Source: Rhodobacteraceae bacterium EL129 (GTDB lineage Bacteria > Pseudomonadota > Alphaproteobacteria > Rhodobacterales > Rhodobacteraceae). Taken from it: DNA of 64,000 nt. The stretch lies in assembly GCA_900313005.1 (NCBI GenBank), contig ONZJ01000002.1:1442996-1506995 (forward strand). Reading direction: 5' to 3'. Below the pieces are notes generated by a model. The model was not told the origin of the DNA, searched no databases, and saw only the letters and a list, made by a program, of their open reading frames with translations. This document shows, in pieces, positions 45,035 to 54,510 of the stretch. Positions within the stretch are counted from its first letter, which is position 1, and the number at the start of each line of letters is the position of its first letter. The position numbers and the translations under genes are program-made.

Positions 45035-46270
45035 ATGAGCAGCAACCCCATCAAGCCAGTGCGACAGCGCCGGGTGTTTTACATTCCTGGCTATGACCCG
45101 ATTCATCCGCGCCGCTACCGAGAGCTTTACCGCTCCGAAGGGGCAGCGCAGGCCGGCATCAGTGGATATGATATCACCCTCAGCCCCAGCAAGGGGGGGC
45201 AGCGGTATGGCTGGCATGTGGATGGGTTGATCGGCGGCGCCGAAGTGTCCGCCGATTTCGAAGTGCTCGTTTGGTCAGACATCGTGCGTGACAGCATGGA
45301 GCAAGGGATTGCCGCGACCTACTGGCAACTGACCCGAACCGCCTGGACCTATATCACATCGGGTGCACTCTTTCGGTTGACGCGCCTGCGCAAGGGGCCG
45401 GTAATTGCGGCACTTTATCCGGTGGTGTTTCTGATCGTGCAGTTGATGCTTGCTGTGCTGGTCGGGTCAGTGATCGTCTGGGTGGGCAAAGCGTTTCTGA
45501 TGCCGTTTTTGGGTGTATTTGGGCATATGTTGGCCTTGGCGGCTGGCCTGACCGTGGCCTATGGCCTGCTGCATTGGTTCAAGTCCAAGGACAGCAAGTT
45601 TTTTGCCTATTACCTCATGCATGACTATGCCTATTCGGCGGCCTCAAAGGGGGCCAATCCGCCTGAGCTTGAGGCGCGCCTGGCCGAATTCACCGATGAG
45701 ATTGCCGAGGCGCTGACGCAAGAGAGCGATGAGGTGCTTGTGGTCGGCCACTCGTCAGGGGCGCATCTGGGCGTGTCCATCTTGGCGGATCTCATTCGAC
45801 AGGGCAGGGCGCCCGAGGGCGGCCCGATTCTGTCCTTCCTGACCTTGGGGCAGGTTGTGCCTATGGTGTCTTTCCTGCCTCTGGCCCATCGGTTGCGTGC
45901 AGATCTGCAGTATCTGTGCCAGCGCGACGAACTGGCATGGGTCGATGTCACGGCACCCGGTGATGGCTGCGCATTTGCCCTGTGTGATCCGGTGTCGGTT
46001 TCCGTCGAACCTCCGGTGCAAAAGCGCTGGCCATTGGTCCTCTCTGCCGCTTTTACACAAACGCTGAGCCCAGAACGCTGGCGGGCTCTGAAACGCCGCT
46101 TTTTTCGGCTGCATTTTCAATATCTCTGCGCCTTTGACCGACCCGGCGATTATGATTATTTTCAAATCACGGCCGGACCCGTGCCTTTGGGGGTGCGCTA
46201 TGCCGAGCGCGCGCCGTCCCCAAGTCGGTTCGAAGAGACGGTCAACAAATTCACGGATACCACCCCATGA
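45035..46270 (+). CDS. membrane protein with alpha/beta-hydrolase (GxSxG) domain, function unknown
   Basis: The 411-residue product starts VRQRRVFYIPGYDPIHPRRY, has two or three hydrophobic helices at about residues 127-190 (LYPVVFLIVQLMLAVLVGSV, FGHMLALAAGLTVAYGLLHW), and a soluble half with the nucleophile elbow VLVVGHSSGAHLG (serine near residue 239). This looks like a lipase/esterase-type fold split by a membrane insert. I know no named family for it. It overlaps the P450 gene by four bases (ATGA), so the two are translated together and probably act on the same lipid-like substrate, which is inference. Confidence 0.78.
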   Translation: MSSNPIKPVRQRRVFYIPGYDPIHPRRYRELYRSEGAAQAGISGYDITLSPSKGGQRYGWHVDGLIGGAEVSADFEVLVWSDIVRDSMEQGIAATYWQLTRTAWTYITSGALFRLTRLRKGPVIAALYPVVFLIVQLMLAVLVGSVIVWVGKAFLMPFLGVFGHMLALAAGLTVAYGLLHWFKSKDSKFFAYYLMHDYAYSAASKGANPPELEARLAEFTDEIAEALTQESDEVLVVGHSSGAHLGVSILADLIRQGRAPEGGPILSFLTLGQVVPMVSFLPLAHRLRADLQYLCQRDELAWVDVTAPGDGCAFALCDPVSVSVEPPVQKRWPLVLSAAFTQTLSPERWRALKRRFFRLHFQYLCAFDRPGDYDYFQITAGPVPLGVRYAERAPSPSRFEETVNKFTDTTP

Positions 46271-47634
46271 CGGTGCCGCCCAAACCCCCATCGCGGCCCG
46301 GGCGCGTGTCCTTTCTGCGGTATTTGAAGCTGTTCCGTCAGGACATCCTGTCGGCCCAGCCTGCGCGGCTCTACCGGGCTTGGATGGCCGAATTTCGCAC
46401 GCCGTTCTTTCGATCGTTCATGTGCAATCAACCTGAATTGGTGGATTTGGTTCTAAAAGAACGCCCGGATGACTTTCCCAAATCCGACCGCATCCGTGAA
46501 GGGCTGGAACCGCTACTTGGCAATTCGGTCTTTGTGACGAATGGCGAGACATGGAAACGCCAGCGCCGCATTATTGATCCGGCCTTTGAGGGTGGACGTC
46601 TGCGCGATGCTTTTCCGGGGATGGTGGCGGCGGGGCAGGGTGCTGTGCGTCGATTGGAACCACTGGCCGATAGCAGGCCTTTGGACATTGAACCGCAGAC
46701 CAGCCATGCCGCGGCTGATGTGATTTTTCGCACGTTGTTTTCGATCCCGATTGAGCATGAAGTGGCCGCGCAGGTCTTTGAAGAGTTCAAGCACCACCAA
46801 CGCACGCAACCCGTGCTGAACCTTGGTGCGCTGTTGCCGCTGCCGCGATGGGTGCCGCGCTTTCACAAACGAGAGACAAAGCGCACGGCCAAAGCCATTC
46901 GCGCCTTGATCACGCAACTGACGCAGACCCGCATGGGTGAAATTGCGGAGGGACAGGCCCCGGATGATCTGGCAACAAAGATCATGACCACAGCTGATCC
47001 GGTCACCGGCGAGACTTTTGTTGCTGAAGAAATGGTAGACCAAGTCGCTATCTTCTTTTTAGCTGGGCACGAAACCAGCGCCTCGGCCCTGGCCTGGGCG
47101 CTTTACATGTTGGCGCTGTATCCCGAGTGGCAGGATAAAGTTGCAGCCGAAGGAGCTGCAGTAGGAGCCGACCCTGCCTTTGGTGATATGTCCAAACTGC
47201 CCATTACCCGTGATGTATTTCGCGAAACTCTGCGGCTTTATCCCCCTGTGCCGATGATGGTGCGCGAAGCGACACAAACCGAGACATTCCGCGACCGCAG
47301 GGTGCCGAAGGGCAGCCAGATCGTGCTGAGTCCGTGGCATCAGCACCGGCATGAGCGGCTGTGGGATAGTCCAGACGAATTTGATCCAGCGCGCTTTGGC
47401 ACCGAGAATGGTCGGGAGTGCATGCGCAAGGCCTATATGCCGTTTTCAGCTGGGCAGCGTGTCTGCACGGGGGCAGGCTTTGCCATGATCGAAGGGGTGT
47501 TGTTGCTGACCATGCTGGTCGCGCATTATCGCTTTGAGGCGGTGCAGGAAAAACCGGCAATGCCCGTGGCCCATCTTACGGTGCGCGGGCAGGACGGAAT
47601 ATGGCTAAAGATCACCAAACGTTCGGATTGTTGA
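46267..47634 (+). CDS. cytochrome P450
   Basis: The 455-residue heme monooxygenase has the oxygen-binding I helix FLAGHETSASALAWALYM, the K-helix ETLRLYPPVPMMVREA (ExxR), and the heme loop FSAGQRVCTGAGFAM with the iron ligand Cys400. The hydrophobic N-terminal region lacks a clear membrane anchor. It resembles bacterial class E/CYP4-like fatty-acid or hydrocarbon hydroxylases in its LYPPVP and HxxR patterns, but the substrate is unknown. No ferredoxin or reductase gene is near. The start overlaps the stop of the hydrolase-like gene. Confidence 0.93.
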   Translation: MTVPPKPPSRPGRVSFLRYLKLFRQDILSAQPARLYRAWMAEFRTPFFRSFMCNQPELVDLVLKERPDDFPKSDRIREGLEPLLGNSVFVTNGETWKRQRRIIDPAFEGGRLRDAFPGMVAAGQGAVRRLEPLADSRPLDIEPQTSHAAADVIFRTLFSIPIEHEVAAQVFEEFKHHQRTQPVLNLGALLPLPRWVPRFHKRETKRTAKAIRALITQLTQTRMGEIAEGQAPDDLATKIMTTADPVTGETFVAEEMVDQVAIFFLAGHETSASALAWALYMLALYPEWQDKVAAEGAAVGADPAFGDMSKLPITRDVFRETLRLYPPVPMMVREATQTETFRDRRVPKGSQIVLSPWHQHRHERLWDSPDEFDPARFGTENGRECMRKAYMPFSAGQRVCTGAGFAMIEGVLLLTMLVAHYRFEAVQEKPAMPVAHLTVRGQDGIWLKITKRSDC

Positions 47635-47848
47635 TGGTTCGGAAACACCGACTTCAACGGATTTTTTGATGTGACGCCACGTTATAACGCGCTGACAACT
47701 CTCTAAAGTACAGAAATATAACGATATATAACCTCCTTGGTTATGCCCGAAGGTCAATCTCTGCTTGATTGTAAATCATGACGCAACGATTAATCAGGTA
47801 GTTCCGCGCGGCGTCGGACGGGGGCCCGGTCTGCGCAAGGAGGATGTA

Positions 47849-48052
47849 ATGAGTGCTTTGATTAATATTTGCCTACCGCAATCCATGGCGTTTTTTGCGC
47901 GTAGCGCTGATGATTCCGAACATATCGTAAGTGACCCAGACGTGAACACACGTGTTTGTCGGCAGGAGCTAACCGAGTTGTTCCGGGATCAGTTGGGAAT
48001 GTCAGCCGACAGGTTGCAGCGCGTCTGTGCAGGCGAAAAAACTAAACGTTAG
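47849..48052 (+). CDS. small protein of unknown function (67 aa)
   Basis: A strong ribosome site (AAGGAGG, 6 bases before ATG 47849) marks this short gene, which I believe is real for that reason. The product starts MSALINICLPQSMAFFARSA and ends in a charged helix (RQELTELFRDQLGMSADRLQ). I recognise no family. Its last 11 bases overlap the end of the RHH gene on the opposite strand, so the two are convergent. The 214 bases upstream contain only a weak 6-bp inverted repeat. Confidence 0.6.
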   Translation: MSALINICLPQSMAFFARSADDSEHIVSDPDVNTRVCRQELTELFRDQLGMSADRLQRVCAGEKTKR

Positions 48053-48275
48053 AGGTGTCTCTTGATTGTAGGTGTTTCAGCACATACACCCGAATGGCGG
48101 ATGCCAGCCCACTATCAACACCACGTTCTGCATCAATTTCAGCGGCCAATGCGTTGATTGGCGTCCCTTTTTCCGCGGCAATGTCACGGAAGGCCTGCCA
48201 AAACTCTGCTTCCAACGATACGCTGGTGCGGTGCCCGTGCAAGGTCAGGGAATGTTTGACAGGACGGCCGCTCAT
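48042..48275 (-). CDS. ribbon-helix-helix domain protein
   Basis: The 77-residue product has a beta strand and two helices of the RHH_4 type (HSLTLHGHRTSVSLEAEFWQ, then AAEKGTPINALAAEIDAERG). Such proteins usually bind DNA, but this family has no known target that I can name. It starts inside the end of the DUF4169 gene (ATGA overlap), making the third gene of the fumC operon. Confidence 0.88.
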   Translation of the reverse strand: MSGRPVKHSLTLHGHRTSVSLEAEFWQAFRDIAAEKGTPINALAAEIDAERGVDSGLASAIRVYVLKHLQSRDTSNV

Positions 48276-48448
48276 GGCTCGCGTTTATGCTGATCCAGCG
48301 AAGTGATCTGCTTTTCCGTCTCAAGCGCTTCAACGGCTTTCTGGACTTTGGTCCGGCCAAACTTCGCAGCGTTTTCATCCGCGCGGGCTTTTTTGTCAGC
48401 CCGCGCTTTGTCTTTTCGAAACCGGTTCAGGTTGACCGGCTGAGCCAT
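48272..48448 (-). CDS. DUF4169 family protein
   Basis: This 58-residue gene encodes [20 protein letters not shown] followed by a lysine- and alanine-rich helix ending in DQHKREP. It matches the DUF4169 pattern, a short basic protein of alphaproteobacteria with no known role. Its start shares one base with the fumC stop (TGATG) and its stop overlaps the RHH start, so all three are one coupled unit. Confidence 0.87.
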   Translation of the reverse strand: MAQPVNLNRFRKDKARADKKARADENAAKFGRTKVQKAVEALETEKQITSLDQHKREP

Positions 48449-49839
48449 CACTTGGGTCCCACCATGTTTTCTGGTCGTACGACACGGTCAAAGGTTTCGG
48501 CATCGACAAAGCCAAGTGCGATGGCTTCTTCTTTCAATGTGGTGCCGTTCTTGTGGGCGGTCTTGGCCACCTTGGTGGCGTTGTCATAGCCAATCTCAGG
48601 CGCCAATGCCGTGACCAGCATCAGCGACTCGCGCATCAGTTTTTCGATCCGCACCGGATCTGCCTGCAACCCATCAATCAGATTGTCGGTAAAGGCTGAA
48701 GCTGCATCGCCCAACAGCTGCATGCTCTGCAGCACGTTGTAGGACATCATCGGTTTGTAGACGTTCAGCTCAAAATGTCCCTGGCTACCAGCAAAGCCCA
48801 CGGCGGCATCATTGCCCATGACATGGGCGCAGACCTGTGTCAGCGCTTCGCATTGAGTTGGGTTCACTTTCCCGGGCATGATCGATGATCCCGGCTCATT
48901 CTCCGGCAGGACCAACTCGCCCAGGCCACAGCGCGGGCCAGACCCGAGCAGACGAATGTCATTGGCGATTTTGAACAGCGACGCGGCAACCGTCTTCAAT
49001 GCGCCCGAGATTTCGACCATGGCGTCATGTGCAGCCAGCGCTTCAAATTTGTTAGGGGCGGTCACAAAAGGCAAGCCGGTGATATCGGCCATGTTCTTGG
49101 CGACCATCACATCCCAGCCTTTGGTGGTGTTCAACCCTGTGCCCACGGCGGTGCCGCCCTGCGCCAGCTCGTAAATGCGGCCCAAAGCGTCCTTGACCCG
49201 CTGAATGCCCATGGCGGCCTGATGGGTGTAGCCGGAAAATTCCTGCGCCAGAGTCAGCGGTGTGGCGTCCTGTGTATGGGTGCGGCCAATCTTGATGATG
49301 CCGTCAAAGGCTTCGACCTTGGCTTGCAGGGCAGTGTGTAGTTTTTCCAACCCCGGAAGCAGCACATCATGGGCTGTCATCGCGGCCGAGATATGCATGG
49401 CAGTGGGGAAGGTGTCGTTGGACGACTGACCCATGTTGCAGTGGTCATTGGGGTGCACAGGGTCTTTTGAACCGATGACACCGCCCATGATCTCGATCGC
49501 GCGGTTGGCGATCACTTCGTTCGAGTTCATGTTGGATTGCGTGCCTGAGCCGGTCTGCCAGACCACCAGCGGGAAGTTGTCGTCAAACTTGCCCTCAACC
49601 ACTTCGCCTGCGGCCTGAATGATCGCATCGGCGCGCGCCGCGTCCAGGTTGCCCAGTTCTTTGTTGGCCTGCGCGCAGGCCTTTTTGATCACACCCAGGG
49701 CCCGTACGATGGCGATGGGCTGCTTTTCCCAGCCAATGGGGAAGTTCATGATCGACCGTTGCGTCTGCGCGCCCCAGTATTTATCGGCGGGCACTTCAAG
49801 AGGGCCGAAGCTGTCGGTCTCGGTGCGGGTTTTGGTCAT
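48448..49839 (-). CDS. fumC: class II fumarate hydratase
   Basis: FumC interconverts fumarate and malate in the TCA cycle without an iron-sulfur cluster. The 463-residue product has [20 protein letters not shown] near the start, the substrate motifs [12 protein letters not shown] and [20 protein letters not shown], and the superfamily signature [17 protein letters not shown] use ATG 49839 because AGGAG lies 8 bases before it; the longer frame from 49872 has no support. It heads the fumC-DUF4169-RHH operon. Confidence 0.97.
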   Translation of the reverse strand: MTKTRTETDSFGPLEVPADKYWGAQTQRSIMNFPIGWEKQPIAIVRALGVIKKACAQANKELGNLDAARADAIIQAAGEVVEGKFDDNFPLVVWQTGSGTQSNMNSNEVIANRAIEIMGGVIGSKDPVHPNDHCNMGQSSNDTFPTAMHISAAMTAHDVLLPGLEKLHTALQAKVEAFDGIIKIGRTHTQDATPLTLAQEFSGYTHQAAMGIQRVKDALGRIYELAQGGTAVGTGLNTTKGWDVMVAKNMADITGLPFVTAPNKFEALAAHDAMVEISGALKTVAASLFKIANDIRLLGSGPRCGLGELVLPENEPGSSIMPGKVNPTQCEALTQVCAHVMGNDAAVGFAGSQGHFELNVYKPMMSYNVLQSMQLLGDAASAFTDNLIDGLQADPVRIEKLMRESLMLVTALAPEIGYDNATKVAKTAHKNGTTLKEEAIALGFVDAETFDRVVRPENMVGPK

Positions 49840-49947
49840 CACAATTCTCCTTGGCGGTCCGAGGTTGTTCATACCGCACGTGTGAGAAAGTGCAATTGCG
49901 CAGCGAGGCGAATTGCATTGCCCAATCGGCGGCGGAGGTAGTTCGTG

Positions 49948-50442
49948 CTACTTGCGAAAGCTGTCCAGGCTGACGATCTCGGCATCTTTGTGGGGATCGT
50001 TTTCAGGTGCCGCGGCCTCTTTGGAATCTTCGGACGGAACGCTCAGCTCGGGCGGGGCGACGGGCAATTCTGTCAGTTCGGCGTCTTCGTCCTGGCTTTC
50101 GAACCGCAGGCCAAATTCCACGGACGGATCCACAAAGGTCTTGATCGCATCAAAGGGCACATACAGGCTTTCCGGCGCTTCGCCAAAGTTCAGCGTGACC
50201 GAAAACCCATCGTTGGTCACTTCCAACTCATCAAACCAGTTTTGCATCACCACCGTCATTTCCGAAGGGTAGCGTTCGCGCAGCCAATCGGCCACGCGGG
50301 CCTCGGGATGGGTGGTGTCGAATGTGATAAAGAAATGATGCGCGCCCGGCAGGCCATTGACCACAACATTGCTCAGCACATCCTGAATCAGGGTGCGCAT
50401 CGCGCGGTGCATCAGTTTCCCATAATCAATCGAGTCTGACAT
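49948..50442 (-). CDS. sspB: SspB family ClpXP adaptor
   Basis: SspB delivers ssrA-tagged proteins to the ClpXP protease. The 164-residue product has the folded SspB core (IDYGKLMHRAMRTLIQDVLS, then HHFFITFDTTHPEARVADWL and VTLNFGEAPESLYVPFDAIK) and a disordered acidic tail ending AEIVSLDSFRK, which is the ClpX-docking segment type. It is the alphaproteobacterial form. The start ATG 50442 begins the core; upstream in-frame codons are not used. The tmRNA gene that makes its substrates lies 4 kb away. Confidence 0.9.
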   Translation of the reverse strand: MSDSIDYGKLMHRAMRTLIQDVLSNVVVNGLPGAHHFFITFDTTHPEARVADWLRERYPSEMTVVMQNWFDELEVTNDGFSVTLNFGEAPESLYVPFDAIKTFVDPSVEFGLRFESQDEDAELTELPVAPPELSVPSEDSKEAAAPENDPHKDAEIVSLDSFRK

Positions 50443-50494
50443 GCTGGTCTCTGCTTTTTCGAACCCGGATAGGTTTAGCATAAGACAATTGAAG

Positions 50495-50520
50495 GAAAAC
50501 AAAAGCCCTCCTGCGAGGCT
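50495..50520 (-). terminator. terminator after chrA
   Basis: On the minus strand a 6-bp stem with one bulge (AGCCTC with GAGGGCT) is followed by TTTTGTTTTCC. It lies directly after the chrA stop codon and before sspB. Confidence 0.6.
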
Positions 50521-50521
50521 G

Positions 50522-51772
50522 TTAACTCAAAACCGAGGTAAATGCGCCAAACCCCGCCATGACGGCCAGAACAGGGATCATGGGCAGGCGCATAACCAGC
50601 AACAAAACAACGGACACAGCTGTAAGGGTAAGGCTGATCCAGGATAGGGTGCCCCACTCTGGTACAGCGCCGAAGGCTGTGGTGTGAACCCGGCCAAACA
50701 GGACATGCAGGGCAAACCAGATCGATAGGTTCAGGATCACGCCGACCACTGCCGCCGAGATCGCACGCAGCGCGCCCTTGAGTCGCGGACGGCGCAGCAG
50801 GGCGTCCACATAAGGGGCCGCTGTAAAAATCCACAGGAAGCAAGGCACGAAGGTCACCCAAAGGGTCAGAGCCCCTGCCAGCAAGGCAAGCCCCGTGCCA
50901 CCCACAAGAGAGCCTGCCAGCACGCCCACGAACTCTGTTACCAGGATCAGGGGGCCGGGCGTTGTTTCGGCCAGTCCCAGCGCGTCAATCATCTGCTGGG
51001 TGCTCAGCCAGCCATGCGTCTCAACCACCGCCTGGGTCATATAGGCCAGCACGGCATAGGCTCCGCCGAAGGTCACAACGGCCAGTTGGGAAAAGAACAA
51101 GCCGATGTCCGTCAGAAAGCTGGCTCCGGCCATCCAGGCCAAAGCAACTGGTGCGGCCCAAAGCGCCATCCAGACTAGCGCGACCAATATTGTACGCGTC
51201 AGGGCGGGAGGGGATGGTGTGTCCGTGAGTGGATCGATGTGAGAGTGCGCCGCGCGCAATGCGCCCCAGGCTGCTGCGGTGGCAATAACCAAAGGAAAGG
51301 GCATGTTCAACACAAACATCGCTACAAAGGCCAGACCCGCAAGCACCCAGGCATCCCATCCGACAAGGGCTTTGCGCGAGAGTTTCAGCAAGGCCTGCAG
51401 GACAATCGCAACCACCGCGGCCTTGATGCCCGTAAATACGGCCTGCACCAGTGGCACTTCGCCGTAGGCCGCGTAGCCCATAGCCAGCGCCAATATCAAC
51501 AGCGCACCGGGTATCACAAACAACAGGCCTGCCAGCAGGCCTCCGGCAATACCGCGCAGACGCCAGCCGGCGAAGGTGGCCAGTTGCATTGCCTCTGGCC
51601 CGGGCAGCAACATGCAAAACGACAAGGCGCCAAGGAACTGTTGTTCTTCCAACCAGTTGCGTTTGTCGACCAGTTCTTCATGCATCAATGATATCTGCGC
51701 GGCGGGTCCGCCAAAGGAGAACAGGCCGATCCGGCCGAAGACGCGAAACAGCTCGCTCATCGGGACCGCCAT
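50522..51772 (-). CDS. chrA: chromate efflux transporter ChrA
   Basis: The 416-residue membrane protein has the two-half CHR structure. Each half begins with a conserved motif: FGRIGLFSFGGPAAQISLMH with MLLPGPEAMQLATFAGWRL in the first, and FSQLAVVTFGGAYAVLAYMT with ETTPGPLILVTEFVGVLAGS in the second. About ten to twelve helices are visible. It exports chromate. ATG 51772 is chosen because it lies one base after the chrB stop; earlier ATG codons lie inside chrB. It forms an operon with chrB. Confidence 0.94.
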   Translation of the reverse strand: MAVPMSELFRVFGRIGLFSFGGPAAQISLMHEELVDKRNWLEEQQFLGALSFCMLLPGPEAMQLATFAGWRLRGIAGGLLAGLLFVIPGALLILALAMGYAAYGEVPLVQAVFTGIKAAVVAIVLQALLKLSRKALVGWDAWVLAGLAFVAMFVLNMPFPLVIATAAAWGALRAAHSHIDPLTDTPSPPALTRTILVALVWMALWAAPVALAWMAGASFLTDIGLFFSQLAVVTFGGAYAVLAYMTQAVVETHGWLSTQQMIDALGLAETTPGPLILVTEFVGVLAGSLVGGTGLALLAGALTLWVTFVPCFLWIFTAAPYVDALLRRPRLKGALRAISAAVVGVILNLSIWFALHVLFGRVHTTAFGAVPEWGTLSWISLTLTAVSVVLLLVMRLPMIPVLAVMAGFGAFTSVLS

Positions 51773-51773
51773 C

Positions 51774-52589
51774 TCACGCGCCACGGGTCGTGGGCCAATC
51801 ATGCGTTTCATCCTGCCCATCCCGCGCCCAGCGATAAAGCGCATCATAGAGCGTCAGTCCGGCCTCGAGCTGCGCCAGATCATCGCGGTACTGGCGCGAC
51901 AGCCCGACAGAGATGGCCAAAAGACCTGCGGCCGCGGGGTGCAGATCATGGCGGTTGGTGTCAGCGGCGCGCACAACCTCGGCCAAGGAGGACAGAGCGG
52001 GGCTGTTGAGTTGAAACTCGTCCAGCATGGTGTCGAACGTGCATGTATCGCCGCGATGCGACCAGAATACATCTTCTACATCAAAGGGAGTGGCATTGAA
52101 CCGCTCGGCCACTCCTGCAACCTCGGAGGGCGAGACGAACAGGAACCGAGCGTTGGGATCGACAAAGCGCCGGATCAGCCAGGGGCAGGCAATGCGGTCG
52201 ATTTTGGGGCGATGACGCGTAACCCAGAGTGTTGCGCCGTCTTGTGGATCGGGCAGGGCGGCGAAGGGAACCCGCATGGTCTGGGAGTCGTCACGCCAGC
52301 CGTACATACCGCCTTGCAGATACTCGGCCTGTACGCCTTCGCTGCGCAGCCAGGCCGCAACCCCTTGGCTCAGCTTGATGCCTTTCTGACATACGATCAC
52401 AGCAGGTTGGCCCTGCAAGCGTTTGATAAGTCCAGGTATATCGCTATGTGGATGTTTCCACGATCCAGGGATCAGAAAAGGGTCTTCGGCAAAATCGGGA
52501 TCAATGCAGATGTCCACGATCTGTGGTCTATCGGGCGTTCCGATCAGGCGATTGAGTTGGGCAACGGTGATTTCATTAGGCGCAGGCAT
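51774..52589 (-). CDS. chrB: chromate resistance protein ChrB with rhodanese domain
   Basis: The 271-residue product has an N-terminal rhodanese-like domain (IVDICIDPDFAEDPFLIPGS; active cysteine in AVIVCQKGIKLSQG) and a C-terminal ChrB domain (WVTRHRPKIDRIACPWLIRR, then VDPNARFLFV). ChrB-domain proteins accompany ChrA and sense or help process chromate. The rhodanese fusion is common in alphaproteobacteria. It is the first gene of the chrB-chrA pair. Confidence 0.9.
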   Translation of the reverse strand: MPAPNEITVAQLNRLIGTPDRPQIVDICIDPDFAEDPFLIPGSWKHPHSDIPGLIKRLQGQPAVIVCQKGIKLSQGVAAWLRSEGVQAEYLQGGMYGWRDDSQTMRVPFAALPDPQDGATLWVTRHRPKIDRIACPWLIRRFVDPNARFLFVSPSEVAGVAERFNATPFDVEDVFWSHRGDTCTFDTMLDEFQLNSPALSSLAEVVRAADTNRHDLHPAAAGLLAISVGLSRQYRDDLAQLEAGLTLYDALYRWARDGQDETHDWPTTRGA

Positions 52590-52682
52590 GGCACATCCTC
52601 TGGTCTCTCAGTGGATGCGACTTTGGGCGCATAGCCTCACGGGGCAGTCGCATTGTCAGGCCCCATAGGTCTTTGTTGATCA

Positions 52683-53915
52683 TTAAGTTGATGATGTCAA
52701 TCGACCAGAAACAGGACTTTCTCGGTTTCGATTTTTGGTCTTAATCGTCCCTTTGTCGAAATCTGCCTCAGATATGAGTAAAGAAGCTTCAAGCAGGCAT
52801 CGGGAATTTTTCTTGTGACGGCGAACCAGACTTTTTTGTAATCGTCCTGAAGGGATTGGGCGTGCGGAATGTGGCTGGTAGTCAAGTTGACCAACTTCTG
52901 GAAACAGTTCGAGGATTTCTTGTCGTAATGATGGAGTTAGAGCTTTAAGCGCTTCGGGGCCTGTAAATAGGCTTTCGGTGGGAGCGCCATTCGCAAAAAC
53001 TATCTCATGTTGATCGAAGAGTAAGTGAAAATATTCCACGCTTTTTGCAAACTCGTCCGTGAAGATACCCGGAATTTGAGTAAGTTTTATAGCCGGTATC
53101 AACACTTCAGCCTGTCCAAACATACGCCCGGCTATTTTGGACCTCACGACCATTCGGTGCTGGCGGGAAACCCGAAGATCAATTTTCGGGAGATTAAATC
53201 CGAGAGAACCTGCGGAGATCACAATGGGGCGGAGTTTTGGGTTGCTCGATAACTCAGCCTTACAAAGTAACCTTCGCCCAATCCACCGGATTGGTCTTAA
53301 GCCATGATCCTGAGTATGGATCAATTCACCTACTTTGAGATCCTGAATGCGTCTTGGACCACTCGCAGTATCAATGAGTGTATCTTGTGTGAAACATGGA
53401 AAACCCGTTCCATTTTCCATCCCCGCATAAGTTATCACAGTGCCTGAAGGTAGGGTAAAAGTTCCGTTGGATAGATTATAGGTGCCGCCTGATGTGACCG
53501 TAATCAATCCAAAAGTCGCGTCATTGATAATGGTGCCGACCGGAAGGTTTAAAGAATCCGTTCCCGCTCCACCACGGACATCGCCGGTGCTCGTTGATGC
53601 GATGAAATCAAGTGTATCATCGCCACTGCCCAGCCTGACATTGCCAACCACCGAGCCTTCGATCGAAACAGTGTCTCCACCTGCTCCTCCCGAGATTGTT
53701 CCGTCAACGGTGCTTCCATCTATCGTGATCTCATCCGCACCGCCGTTGCCACGGACCGTCCCTGAAATTGTACTGTCTGTAACTGAGATTGTATCGTTGC
53801 CACCGCGCGCGCGGATATTATCGATCGGCGTCCCTTGAGAGACGCCGTTTAGCGTGCCGTCATCGTCAGTGACATCAATGTCGTCATTGCCAGAGTTGCC
53901 TGTAATGTTAGGCAT
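52683..53915 (-). CDS. Hint-domain protein with RTX-like repeats
   Basis: The 410-residue product has an N-terminal series of degenerate calcium-binding-like repeats (RGGNDTISV, GNGGADEITI, LGSGDDTLDF, GGAGTDSLNL; residues about 35-130), then a Hint domain of the Hint_2 type from the catalytic cysteine in GFPCFTQDTLIDT (near residue 174) through DLRVSRQHRMVV to FHLLFDQHEIVFANG. Such Roseobacter proteins lack a signal peptide and are thought to leave the cell by type I secretion and cleave themselves. No secretion gene is adjacent. The C-terminal 60 residues are basic and not typical of the family. Confidence 0.85.
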   Translation of the reverse strand: MPNITGNSGNDDIDVTDDDGTLNGVSQGTPIDNIRARGGNDTISVTDSTISGTVRGNGGADEITIDGSTVDGTISGGAGGDTVSIEGSVVGNVRLGSGDDTLDFIASTSTGDVRGGAGTDSLNLPVGTIINDATFGLITVTSGGTYNLSNGTFTLPSGTVITYAGMENGTGFPCFTQDTLIDTASGPRRIQDLKVGELIHTQDHGLRPIRWIGRRLLCKAELSSNPKLRPIVISAGSLGFNLPKIDLRVSRQHRMVVRSKIAGRMFGQAEVLIPAIKLTQIPGIFTDEFAKSVEYFHLLFDQHEIVFANGAPTESLFTGPEALKALTPSLRQEILELFPEVGQLDYQPHSARPIPSGRLQKSLVRRHKKNSRCLLEASLLISEADFDKGTIKTKNRNRESPVSGRLTSST

Positions 53916-54199
53916 GGCACCCCACGCTCACTATATCACAACGATCATATGTGCGGCTAAAACGCCGGATATGCGTAATCATTGCTCACTTCTCAATACG
54001 CCGCAGCTCTTATGGCGTGCGTGCCTCGTTAATAACACAATCAAGGGGTGTATTGGGGGAAGACAGATAGATTGATGGCAATTAGTTCTGACGCGCCAAT
54101 TATTGTTGCGCACGTGCAACGCGAAGTTGTTGGATGGAGATAAGACCCAGATAGAATCTACATCTACGCTTTGCATGGGTTGTGAAGTGCAGGCTTCTG

Positions 54200-54504
54200 T
54201 TGCCAGGTGCCTGCGAACCCCGCCTTACCTGGCTAGAGGCAAGGGCTTAAGATTTCGATACCTCGAACCGCTTACGCAGCCAGAGCCATCGGAGCTTTGT
54301 TGTCGTTTGCAACTAGCTTAGATGTACCGATAACGGTGGTAACTCACCGGGACAAAGCTAACCCCTTTAGACGTTCGTCGATCCTATTTCGACCCCTTAA
54401 CCCCATCAAACGAATGGTTTTTATGGTGGAGTCGCCGGGTACCGCCCCCGGGTCCGATCCGCTTATTACGAGCGCGTTTATGTCCATATTCGGCCGAAAC
54501 CGAC
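54200..54504 (-). ncRNA. ssrA: transfer-messenger RNA, circularly permuted two-piece form
   Basis: On the minus strand the acceptor piece comes first and ends GGCGACTCCACCA at 54424. A short spacer is removed, and the coding piece begins GGGGTTAAGGGGTCG at 54404. The acceptor stem pairs GGGGTT with GACTCC across the two pieces. The tag frame at 54272-54310 reads ANDNKAPMALAA then stop, the alphaproteobacterial tag type. A hairpin at 54202-54233 closes the coding piece. tmRNA rescues stalled ribosomes; tagged proteins go to ClpXP, helped by SspB (49948-50442). End positions are estimates to within about 15 bases. Confidence 0.9.
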
Positions 54505-54510
54505 ACGCCT

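Noticed and set aside
47728..47744. 6-bp inverted repeat ATAACC/GGTTAT before the small gene
   Set aside because: Too short to separate from chance in an AT-rich stretch.
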